DNA from: Sphingomonadaceae bacterium
GTDB lineage: Bacteria; Pseudomonadota; Alphaproteobacteria; Sphingomonadales; Sphingomonadaceae
DNA: 7,917 nucleotides
Direction: 5' to 3'
NCBI GenBank assembly: GCA_019454625.1
Contig: JACFNY010000082.1
Location: 1-7,917, forward strand
Positions 1 through 5,536 of the stretch are shown here, one piece after another (positions within the stretch are counted from its first letter, which is position 1; every line of letters starts with the position of its first letter). Position numbers and translations under genes: made by a program. A model generated the notes under the pieces. The model saw nothing but the letters and a program-made list of their open reading frames with translations. It did no database searches and was not told where the DNA came from.

Positions 1-234
1 CGTCCGTTCGAGATCGCGCCGGGCGTCCGCATGGTCCGCATCGACCGGCGCTCCGGCAAGCGCGTCTACGGCGGCTGGCAGGTCGATACCGATCCGCGCG
101 CGGCGGTGATCTGGGAGGCGTTCAAGCCCGAAAGCGAGCCGCGCCGCCTCGCCGCCGTCTACGATCCGTTCGAGAAGCGCGAGATCGTGCGCTCCGACAG
201 CGACTTCTTGCAATCCACCGGCGGCATTTACTAA
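1..234 (+). CDS. mrcA: Penicillin-binding protein 1A, C-terminal fragment (partial at left edge)
   Basis: This is the last 77 codons of a larger gene; the frame is open from base 1 and stops at TAA 232-234. No catalytic domain is visible, because the glycosyltransferase and transpeptidase domains would lie to the left. The tail reads FEIAPGVRMVRID, then a short GKRVYGGWQVDT stretch, and ends SDFLQSTGGIY. I recognise this as the usual C-terminus of class A PBP1A in sphingomonads, a bifunctional periplasmic murein synthase anchored in the inner membrane. The internal ATG at base 31 is not the real start. prfB begins 33 bp downstream on the same strand with no terminator hairpin between them, so cotranscription is likely. 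The family call rests on the tail and the prfB neighbour, so it is probable but not certain. Confidence 0.75.
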   Translation, partial: RPFEIAPGVRMVRIDRRSGKRVYGGWQVDTDPRAAVIWEAFKPESEPRRLAAVYDPFEKREIVRSDSDFLQSTGGIY

Positions 235-267
235 AACCCGCCCCTTTCAACGGACAGGAACAGGACA

Positions 268-1396
268 ATGCGCGCCGAAGCGCTCAATCATGTCGACCGG
301 ATCAAGCAGGCGCTGGCCCTGCTGAGGAGGTTTCTTTGACTGGGATGTCGCTCTAACGCGCCTCGACGAACTGAACGCCGAGGCCGAGAACCCCGAACTC
401 TGGAACGATCCCAAGGCCGCGCAGAAGCTGATGCAGGAGCGCCGCCGCCTCGACGAGGCGATTCAGGCGACGCGCAGCATCCAGACGGAGCTGGACGACA
501 CCGTCGAACTGGCGGAAATGGCCGAGGCGGAAGGCGATGAAGGCCTCGTGAACGACGCCATCGCCGCGCTGGAGACGCTCGCGGACCGCGCCGACCGGGA
601 CAAGGTCGCCGCGCTGCTTTCGGGCGAGGCGGACGCCAACGACACCTATATCGAGATCAACGCCGGCGCGGGCGGCACCGAGAGCCAGGACTGGGCCTCG
701 ATGCTCCAGCGCATGTACCAGCGCTGGGCGGAGCGGCGCGGCTACAAGGTCGAACTCGTCGACTATCACGGCGGCGAGCAGGCGGGCATCAAGTCCGCGA
801 CGCTGATGGTGAAGGGCGAGAACGCCTACGGCTACGCCAAGACCGAGAGCGGCGTGCACCGGCTGGTGCGCATCAGCCCCTACGACAGCGCGGCGCGGCG
901 GCACACGAGCTTCGCGAGCGTCTGGGTCTATCCGGTCGTCGACGACGACATCGAGGTCGAGATCAATGAGAGCGATCTCAAGATCGACACCTATCGCTCG
1001 TCGGGCGCGGGCGGCCAGCACGTCAACACGACGGACAGCGCCGTGCGCATCACGCACGTGCCCACCGGCATCATCGTCGCGTGCCAGAACCAGCGCAGCC
1101 AGCACAAGAACCGCGCCGAGGCGATGAAGCAGCTGAAGGCGCGCCTCTATGAGGCGGAGCTCCAGAAGCGCGAGGCGGAGGCGAACGCCGTCAACGCCAC
1201 CAAGACCGACATCGGCTGGGGCCACCAGATCCGGAGCTACGTGCTCCAGCCCTATCAGCAGGTGAAGGACCTGAGGACCGGCATCGTCAACACGAGCCCG
1301 AGCGACGTGCTCGACGGCGACCTCGACGCGTTCATGGCGGCGGCGCTCGCGCAGCGCGTGACAGGCGAGAAGGTGGACGTTTCCGACGACGACTGA
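268..1396 (+). CDS. prfB: Peptide chain release factor 2 (RF2), made by programmed +1 frameshift
   Basis: RF2 recognises UAA and UGA stop codons and triggers peptidyl-tRNA hydrolysis on the ribosome. Translation starts at ATG 268, with a weak AGGA about 3 nt upstream, and reads 23 codons to CTT 334-336. It then meets an in-frame TGA at 337-339. Skipping T337 continues as GAC TGG GAT ([13 protein letters not shown], conserved RF2 sequence) to TGA 1394-1396, giving 375 residues, normal for RF2. The GGQ catalytic motif is at residues 248-250 within SGAGGQHVN. The stop-recognition tripeptide is SPY (203-205), where E. coli has SPF. The residue matching E. coli position 246 is Ser. The N-terminal part is helical and acidic, as in the family. 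The gene ends 6 bp before the convergent metC stop. An ORF beginning at ATG 431 is only the post-shift frame and is not the real start. Confidence 0.97.
325..340 (+). promoter_or_regulatory. prfB: prfB programmed +1 frameshift (recoding) site
   Basis: The site reads AGG AGG TTT CTT TGA C. It has a Shine-Dalgarno-like AGGAGG at 325-330, a 3-nt spacer, the slippery CTT at 334-336, and the stop TGA at 337-339 followed by C. This matches the E. coli site (AGGGGG TAT CTT TGA C) in order and spacing. From established knowledge, low RF2 slows termination at this UGA, tRNA-Leu slips from CUU to UUU, and full-length RF2 is made, giving autoregulation. The protein on both sides of the shift is conserved RF2 sequence, so this is recoding and not a sequencing error. 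Confidence 0.95.
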
Positions 1397-1402
1397 CGGG
1401 CG

Positions 1403-2588
1403 TCAGGCGAGATAACGATCCAGCCCCGCGGTCATGTCGGCGATCAGGTCGTCCGCGTCTTCCAGCCCGCAGTGGATGCGGAGCATCGGGCCGTCCGTTT
1501 TCCACCGCGTCGCGGTGCGTAGCGGCTTGGGATTGATGGGCAGCACGAGGCTTTCGTAGCCGCCGAACGAGAAGCCCATGCCAAAGAGGCGCAGGCCGTC
1601 CACGCACGCCGCCAGCGCCTTGCGGCCGCCGGGCTTCAGCGCAATGGCGAACAGGCTGGCGTAGCCGCTGAAATCGCGCGTCCAGAGCGCGTGGCCGGGA
1701 TCGCCCGGGAGGCCGGGGCAGATCACGCGCTCGACGGCGGGATGCGCGGCGAGCGCCTCGGCGAGTGCGAGCGCCGTCTTGCCGTGGCGCTCCATGCGGA
1801 CGGCGAGCGTGCGCAGGCCGCGCAGCGCGAGCGCGCAGTCGTCGGGCGCTGCCGTCTGGCCGAGCCGGAGCGCGGTGCTCCGGAAATGCTGCCACGCATC
1901 GGGCGCGGCGGTCACCGAGCCCATCAATGCGTCGCTGTGGCCGACGACATATTTGGTGAGCGACTGCACCGAGAGGTCGACGCCGTGCCCGATCGCGGGG
2001 AAGAGCAGGGAGGTCGCCCACGTGTTGTCGAGGATGCTGATGAGGCCGTGCTCGCGGGCGAGCGCCGCGACGGCGGACACGTCCTGCACCTCGAAGGTCA
2101 GCGAGCCGGGGCTCTCCATGTAGATCGCCTGCGTGTTCGCGCGGATCAGCGACGCGATGCCGTCGCCGAGCGCCGGATCGTAGAACTCGGTCTCGACGCC
2201 GGTCCGCCAGAACCGATTTCGCCATCACGCGCGTCGGCTCGTAGACGTTGTCGGCCATCAGGAGATGACCGCCCGACGAGGTCGCCGCCATCAGCGTGGC
2301 CGCGACGGCGGCGACGCCCGACGGAAACAGGTGCGTGCCCGCCGCGCCCGGTTCCATTTCGGTCAGCGCCTCGGCGAGCGCCCACTGCGTCGGCGTGCCG
2401 CGGCGGCCGTAGTAGAGCCCGGCGTCGGGGTTTCGGGACGCCGCTTCATAGGCGTCCAGCGTCTCGAAGAGGCACGTCGAGGCGCGGTAGACCGGCGGAT
2501 TGACCACGCCGTGCGTCCACTCGGGGCGGCGCCCGGCATGAACGAGTCTGGTGGCTGGGGCGTCGCCGCCGGGCTTGTCCGCGCTCAC
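1403..2588 (-). pseudogene. metC: Cystathionine beta-lyase, interrupted by a single-base frameshift
   Basis: A PLP-dependent Cys/Met-metabolism enzyme that would cleave cystathionine to homocysteine, pyruvate and ammonia in methionine synthesis. The start is GTG 2588, which overlaps the sseA stop as GTGA and has GGAG about 7 nt upstream. The first frame encodes about 125 residues, including NPPVYRAST, the phosphate-binding YYGRRGTPT and PSGVAAV. Near base 2213 the frame changes. The conserved protein continues one base over (FWRTGVETEFYDP, then YMESPGS, LDNTWATSL and the PLP lysine in SVQSLTKYVVGHSD) to TGA 1403-1405. Dropping one base, for example one C of 2213-2214, restores about 394 residues, the usual length, with Lys at 212 (K210 in E. 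coli). Without that fix the first frame reads Arg-rich noise down into prfB. No slippery or recoding motif is evident, so a recent mutation or sequencing/assembly error is likely. Cystathionine gamma-synthase/lyase relatives share the fold; the LDNTWATSL and GHSDALMGS segments favour the beta-lyase. Confidence 0.88.
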
Positions 2589-3421
2589 GCCGCTCCGGTC
2601 ACGACCGGCGTATCCGCCTCGCCGCCCCATTCCGACCACGAGCCGTCGTAAAGCGCCGTCTTTTTCGCGCCGATCAGGTGCAGGCCGAAGGAGAGCACGG
2701 CGGCGGTGACGCCCGAGCCGCAGGTGGTGACGACGGGCTTCTCCGGGTCAATGCCGACATCGCGGAACGCGGCGCGCAGCGCGTCGTCCTGCTTCCAGGT
2801 GCCGTCTTCGTTGAACAGTTCCGAATGGGGCAGGTTGAACGAGCCCGGGATATGGCCGGGGCGCACGCCGGGGCGGGTTTCCGGCTCCTCGCCGCGGAAG
2901 CGCGCCGCGCCGCGCGCATCGACGACCTGCTCGGCCTTCGTCTTCAGGTTTTCCTTCATCTGCGCGAGGTCGCGGACCTGCGCCTTGTCCTTCCAGACGG
3001 TGAAGTGACGGTGGCGCACGACCGGCTTGCCCGATTCCATCGCGCGGCCTTCCGCCTTCCACTTCTGGAGTCCGCCGTCGAGAATCGCGACTTCGTGTGC
3101 GCCGAACAGGGTCAGCAGCCACCATGCGCGCGCGGACGAACGCAGCGGTGAGTTGTCGTAAACGACGATGCGGCTGCCGTCGCCGAGGCCGATCGCCTGC
3201 ATCCGGCTGGCGAACTTCTCGGCGCTCGGCACCATGTTGGGAAGGCTGGAGCCGGTGTCGGAGAGCTCGCCGAGGTCCATGAACACGGCGCCCGGAATAT
3301 GTCCCGCCTCGAACTCGGCGCGGGCGTCGCGCGCGTCAAGGAAGTAGGAGGCATCGACGATGCGCAGGTCGTTTGCGCCAAGCTCTTTTGCGAGCCATTC
3401 CGTCGTCACCAGCGAATCCAT
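2585..3421 (-). CDS. sseA: 3-mercaptopyruvate sulfurtransferase
   Basis: A 278-residue two-domain rhodanese-family protein. It moves sulfur from 3-mercaptopyruvate, formed from cysteine by transamination, to a thiol or cyanide acceptor through a Cys persulfide. The N-terminal, inactive rhodanese domain carries IVDASYFLD, ARAEFEAGHIPGAVFMD and VVYDNS. The C-terminal active domain carries VVDARGAARF, RPGHIPGSFNLP and the loop CGSGVTA with catalytic Cys234. CGSGVTA is diagnostic of mercaptopyruvate sulfurtransferase; thiosulfate rhodaneses have CRxGV. The terminal SWSEWG is also typical. I chose ATG 3421 because AAGGAG lies 6 nt upstream and MDSLVTTEWLA is the normal N-terminus; the frame extends further upstream without homology. 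No signal peptide is seen, so it is probably cytoplasmic. It is the first gene of a two-gene unit with metC, overlapping it by 4 bp. Confidence 0.93.
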   Translation of the reverse strand: MDSLVTTEWLAKELGANDLRIVDASYFLDARDARAEFEAGHIPGAVFMDLGELSDTGSSLPNMVPSAEKFASRMQAIGLGDGSRIVVYDNSPLRSSARAWWLLTLFGAHEVAILDGGLQKWKAEGRAMESGKPVVRHRHFTVWKDKAQVRDLAQMKENLKTKAEQVVDARGAARFRGEEPETRPGVRPGHIPGSFNLPHSELFNEDGTWKQDDALRAAFRDVGIDPEKPVVTTCGSGVTAAVLSFGLHLIGAKKTALYDGSWSEWGGEADTPVVTGAA

Positions 3422-3457
3422 GCCTTGCTCCTTGAACCTGTGTCTGAACCGGCATCC

Positions 3458-3486
3458 TGAATAGTCGGACGCCCCGATATTGCCAA
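3458..3486 (-). promoter_or_regulatory. Candidate sigma-70 promoter for sseA-metC
   Basis: Reading the minus strand, TTGGCA (3486-3481, five of six matches to TTGACA) is followed by a 17-nt spacer and TATTCA (3463-3458, matching the TAT of TATAAT). Transcription would start near 3451, giving a leader of about 30 nt that contains the AAGGAG ribosome site of sseA at 3433-3428. Spacing and placement are good but the -10 is weak. This is an inference from motif matching only. Confidence 0.45.
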
Positions 3487-3492
3487 TGGCAA
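3480..3492. repeat. Short perfect inverted repeat in the sseA/queF divergent region, possible operator
   Basis: TTGCCAATGGCAA has perfect 5-nt arms around AAT. It covers the -35 of the proposed sseA promoter and lies 23 bp upstream of the queF start at 3516. A regulator bound here could affect both divergent genes. The length is modest and it could arise by chance. Confidence 0.35.
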
Positions 3493-3515
3493 GTCGCGGG
3501 CTTAACCCGAAACGC

Positions 3516-3962
3516 ATGGAAACGACGCATCTCGGCAAGCCGAGCGCGCTTCCGGCGTCGCCGGAGGCCGCGAAGCTTGACTACGTGCCCAATCCGCGGC
3601 CCCAAAGCCGCTACCTCGTGCGCTTCGCCGCGCCGGAGTTCACCTCGCTCTGCCCGGTGACGGGCCAGCCCGATTTCGCGCATCTCGTCATCGACTACGT
3701 GCCCGCCGCGACCATCGTCGAATCGAAGTCGCTGAAGCTGTTCCTCGGGTCTTTCCGCAACCACGCGGCGTTCCACGAGGATTGCACGGTGGGCATCGGC
3801 GAGCGCCTTGTCCGCGAGATGGCACCGCATTGGCTGCGCATCGGCGGCTACTGGTATCCGCGCGGCGGCATTCCCATCGACGTGTTCTGGCAATCCGGCC
3901 CACCGCCCGCGGACGTGTGGGTGCCGGAGCAGGGCGTCGCGCCGTATCGGGGCCGGGGCTAG
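3516..3962 (+). CDS. queF: NADPH-dependent 7-cyano-7-deazaguanine (preQ0) reductase, QueF type I
   Basis: A short (148 residues), single-domain tunnelling-fold enzyme that reduces the nitrile of preQ0 to preQ1 with NADPH, the last soluble step before insertion into tRNA by Tgt. The nucleophile Cys46 lies in [12 protein letters not shown] with the catalytic Asp53. The QueF signature ESKSLK is at 69-74, followed by [15 protein letters not shown]. These positions match Bacillus QueF (Cys55, Asp62, ESKSLK 78-83) with a constant offset of nine, which fits the short type I form. I chose ATG 3516 because [16 protein letters not shown] resembles known N-termini. ATG 3486 and TTG 3480 in the same frame are possible but add residues without recognisable character. 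No clear Shine-Dalgarno precedes 3516; a small CGGG/CCCG hairpin (3497-3509) sits just ahead. The stop TAG 3960-3962 overlaps the queE stop on the other strand. Confidence 0.95.
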   Translation: METTHLGKPSALPASPEAAKLDYVPNPRPQSRYLVRFAAPEFTSLCPVTGQPDFAHLVIDYVPAATIVESKSLKLFLGSFRNHAAFHEDCTVGIGERLVREMAPHWLRIGGYWYPRGGIPIDVFWQSGPPPADVWVPEQGVAPYRGRG

Positions 3963-4591
3963 GGAATCCCGATCAGCTTGTGCGTCTGGAGCGACAGGCG
4001 CCACTTGGGATGTGTGAGGCAATATTCCGTGGCGGCGGCGATGTTCTCGGCCTGTGCGGGACCGTCCATCGGTTGCAGGAAGAAATTCCGAAAATCGAGG
4101 GCTTCGAACATCTCCGGGCTGTTGTTCGGCTGCGGATAGACGAGCTTCAGTTCGTCGCCCGATGTCTGCACCAGTTCCGCGTCTGCCTTGGGGCTGACGC
4201 AGATCCAGTCGATCCCTTCGGGCGCGGCGAGCGTGCCGTTGGTTTCGATGGCGACCGAGAAGCCGCGCGCGTGCAGCGCGTCGATCAGCGGACGATCGAG
4301 TTGCAGCAGGGGCTCGCCGCCGGTGCAGACGACGAGGCGATGCTCGCTCGTCTCGCCCCATGCCGCCGCGACGGCATCGGCGAGCGTTCCTGCATTGGTG
4401 AACTTGCCGCCTCCCGGACCGTCCATGCCGACGAAATCCGCGTCGCAGAAGGTGCAGAGCGCGTTTGCGCGGTCGCGCTCCAGCCCGGACCACAGGTTGC
4501 AGCCGGCGAAGCGCAGAAACACGGCGCGGCGGCCCGTCTGGGCGCCTTCGCCTTGCAATGTCGCATAGATTTCCTTGACCGCGTAGGTCAT
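3959..4591 (-). CDS. queE: 7-carboxy-7-deazaguanine (CDG) synthase, radical SAM enzyme
   Basis: QueE converts 6-carboxytetrahydropterin to CDG by an S-adenosylmethionine- and Mg-dependent radical ring contraction. The 210-residue protein begins [16 protein letters not shown], the classic QueE opening. The [4Fe-4S] ligands are Cys31, Cys46 and Cys49, spaced CX14CX2C rather than the canonical radical SAM CX3CX2C. This expanded loop is the arrangement known from Burkholderia multivorans QueE, so it is a real subclass feature and not a defect. GGEP at 91-94 (SAM binding) follows LVVCT, then IETNGT and SPKAD. The start ATG 4591 overlaps the queC stop as ATGA; with no Shine-Dalgarno visible, translation is probably coupled to queC. 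The stop overlaps that of queF in a shared CTAG. Confidence 0.96.
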   Translation of the reverse strand: MTYAVKEIYATLQGEGAQTGRRAVFLRFAGCNLWSGLERDRANALCTFCDADFVGMDGPGGGKFTNAGTLADAVAAAWGETSEHRLVVCTGGEPLLQLDRPLIDALHARGFSVAIETNGTLAAPEGIDWICVSPKADAELVQTSGDELKLVYPQPNNSPEMFEALDFRNFFLQPMDGPAQAENIAAATEYCLTHPKWRLSLQTHKLIGIP

Positions 4592-5286
4592 GGCGCTGCG
4601 TAGGCGGTGGGGTCGGGAAGGCCCGCCTCCTCGAAGCCCTTGTGCCTGAGGCGGCAGGCGTCGCAGCGGCCGCAGTGGAGTGGTGTGCCGTCAGTGCCCG
4701 CGGCGGGATCGTAGCACGTCCACGTTCCTGCGACATCGACGCCGAGGCGCGCGGCTTCGCGCGCGATTCCGGCCTTGTCGAGGTCGATGAGCGGTGTGTG
4801 TACCTTGAAGCGCCCGCCCTCGGCGCCCGCCTTCGTGGCGGTAGCGGCGAGCGCCTCGAACGCGGCGATGAAGGCGGGGCGGCAATCGGGATAGCCCGAA
4901 TAGTCGAGTGCGTTGACGCCGATGAAGATGTCGCGTGCGCCGATTGCTTCGGCCCACGCGAGCGCGACCGACAGGAACACCGTGTTGCGCGCCGGGACGT
5001 AAGTAGGCGGGATCACGCCGCTGTCCACGGGGCCGTCGCCCTTCGGCACGGCGATGTCGCCCGTGAGCGCCGAGCCGCCGAACGCCCGGAGGTCGAGCGG
5101 CAGCACGATGTGCCGCACCGCATAGCGCGCCGCTGCCCGCCGCGCCGCGTCCAGCTCCACGCGGTGACGCTGGTTGTAGTCGATGGTGAGCGCGTGCACG
5201 GCATATCCGTCCGCGTGCGCGATGGCGGCGCACGTGACGGAATCGAGCCCTCCGGACAGGAGAACGATGGCGGCGTTTTCGGACAT
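4588..5286 (-). CDS. queC: 7-cyano-7-deazaguanine (preQ0) synthase
   Basis: QueC is an ATP-dependent enzyme that turns the carboxylate of CDG, the QueE product, into the nitrile preQ0 using ammonia; QueF then reduces preQ0. The 232-residue protein has the PP-loop SGGLDS at 11-16, then [27 protein letters not shown] and [15 protein letters not shown]. The C-terminal zinc site has Cys191 (TWTC) and Cys205, 208 and 211 (HCGRCDAC). The Cys191-Cys205 gap is about five residues longer than in E. coli. I chose ATG 5286 ([13 protein letters not shown]) because it matches the usual N-terminus; the frame extends to a TTG at 5322 without homology. It is first in a queC-queE unit with a 4-bp overlap. No good Shine-Dalgarno lies before 5286. 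Confidence 0.95.
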   Translation of the reverse strand: MSENAAIVLLSGGLDSVTCAAIAHADGYAVHALTIDYNQRHRVELDAARRAAARYAVRHIVLPLDLRAFGGSALTGDIAVPKGDGPVDSGVIPPTYVPARNTVFLSVALAWAEAIGARDIFIGVNALDYSGYPDCRPAFIAAFEALAATATKAGAEGGRFKVHTPLIDLDKAGIAREAARLGVDVAGTWTCYDPAAGTDGTPLHCGRCDACRLRHKGFEEAGLPDPTAYAAP

Positions 5287-5293
5287 CCCCGGC

Positions 5294-5322
5294 GCGATAC
5301 CCGCTCCGTGATGCGGGAACAA
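5294..5322 (-). promoter_or_regulatory. Weak candidate promoter for queC-queE
   Basis: On the minus strand TTGTTC (5322-5317), a 17-nt spacer and TATCGC (5299-5294) form a weak sigma-70-like pair. The -10 ends 7 nt before ATG 5286, so the transcript would start at or next to the start codon, giving a leaderless or nearly leaderless mRNA. This fits the lack of a Shine-Dalgarno, but the motifs are poor matches. Confidence 0.25.
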
Positions 5323-5350
5323 GCGCGGCCTCGAAACGGCAGCGGCGCCG

Positions 5351-5388
5351 AAAAGAAAAAGGCCGCCGGATACGACCGGGCGGCCCTT
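5351..5388 (-). terminator. Rho-independent terminator, minus-strand direction
   Basis: GGCCGCC (5361-5367) pairs with GGCGGCC (5379-5385). Two further G-C pairs inside (5368-5369 with 5376-5377) sit beyond a one-base bulge, with an ATACGA loop. On the minus strand the hairpin is followed directly by TTTTTCTTTT (5360-5351). The plus-strand side lacks a T run, so the direction is clear. It lies about 65 bp upstream of queC and would insulate queC from transcription coming from the right. Confidence 0.8.
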
Positions 5389-5455
5389 GAAAAATCAGTC
5401 GGCTGGAAATCCAGCTAGGGGAGGTAAGGTGTGCCGCTAGGCACGGAGCCCGTTT
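5351..5455 (-). ncRNA. Candidate small RNA with CCUCCCC anti-Shine-Dalgarno linker
   Basis: Reading the minus strand from about 5455 there are three ordered elements and no ORF. The first is a hairpin GTGCC-TAGC-GGCAC (5444-5431). Next comes a 15-nt linker (5430-5416) containing CUUACCUCCCC, then a hairpin GCTGG-ATTT-CCAGC (5415-5402). Last is a GC-rich terminator hairpin with a U-rich tract (5388-5351). No minus-strand protein gene ends here: the next gene to the right is LysR on the plus strand, so the terminator needs another transcript. The exposed CCUCCCC resembles the anti-Shine-Dalgarno sequence of 16S rRNA and could pair with ribosome sites. Such loops are known in several alphaproteobacterial sRNA families, but I cannot assign this to one. 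The 5' end is uncertain and no convincing promoter is seen upstream. Confidence 0.5.
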
Positions 5456-5499
5456 AGCGCGCTTATGGTAAAATTCGGGTTAACCGTGAGTTTTCGCGT

Positions 5500-5528
5500 T
5501 TGATCGCCCGGCGCGCGCCCTGTAATCG
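5500..5528 (+). promoter_or_regulatory. Weak candidate promoter for the LysR-family gene
   Basis: TTGATC (5500-5505), a 17-nt spacer and TAATCG (5523-5528) precede ATG 5537 by 8 nt. A transcript from here would be nearly leaderless, and no Shine-Dalgarno is visible before the ATG. The match is partial and the call rests on motif inspection only. Confidence 0.3.
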
Positions 5529-5536
5529 TCGCGGCC

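Noticed and set aside
353..1225. Long minus-strand open frame (290 codons) opposite prfB
   Set aside because: It is the antisense shadow of a high-GC gene: low-complexity Leu/Arg/Val/Ala composition, no recognisable domain, fully covered by confidently identified prfB.
2160..2230. Programmed frameshift in metC analogous to prfB
   Set aside because: No slippery CTT-TGA-like core, in-frame stop or upstream SD stimulator is seen at the junction, and metC is not known to use recoding.
1332..2639. 435-codon minus-strand frame taken as one intact protein
   Set aside because: Only its first part (from GTG 2588 to about 2213) is real metC. The codons before GTG 2588 overlap sseA without homology, and the rest is Arg-rich out-of-frame sequence.
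3422..3515. Possible preQ1 riboswitch upstream of queF
   Set aside because: No preQ1-type pseudoknot arrangement with a C-rich loop and A-rich tail is visible; only a 13-bp palindrome and a 4-bp hairpin are seen.
3336..4736. 466-codon minus-strand frame across queE, queF and the sseA upstream region
   Set aside because: It overlaps three identified genes in other frames and has the Arg/Ala-rich composition of shadow frames.
5415..5441. Plus-strand GGGGAGG followed by a GTG, resembling a ribosome site
   Set aside because: The GTG frame hits TAG after three codons. The same bases read on the minus strand form the CCUCCCC linker, which explains them better.
5478..5485. GGTTAACC palindrome as a LysR operator or sRNA promoter element
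   Set aside because: Only 8 bp, no clear T-N11-A context, and as a -35 for the minus-strand RNA the spacing to any plausible -10 is poor (about 19 nt).
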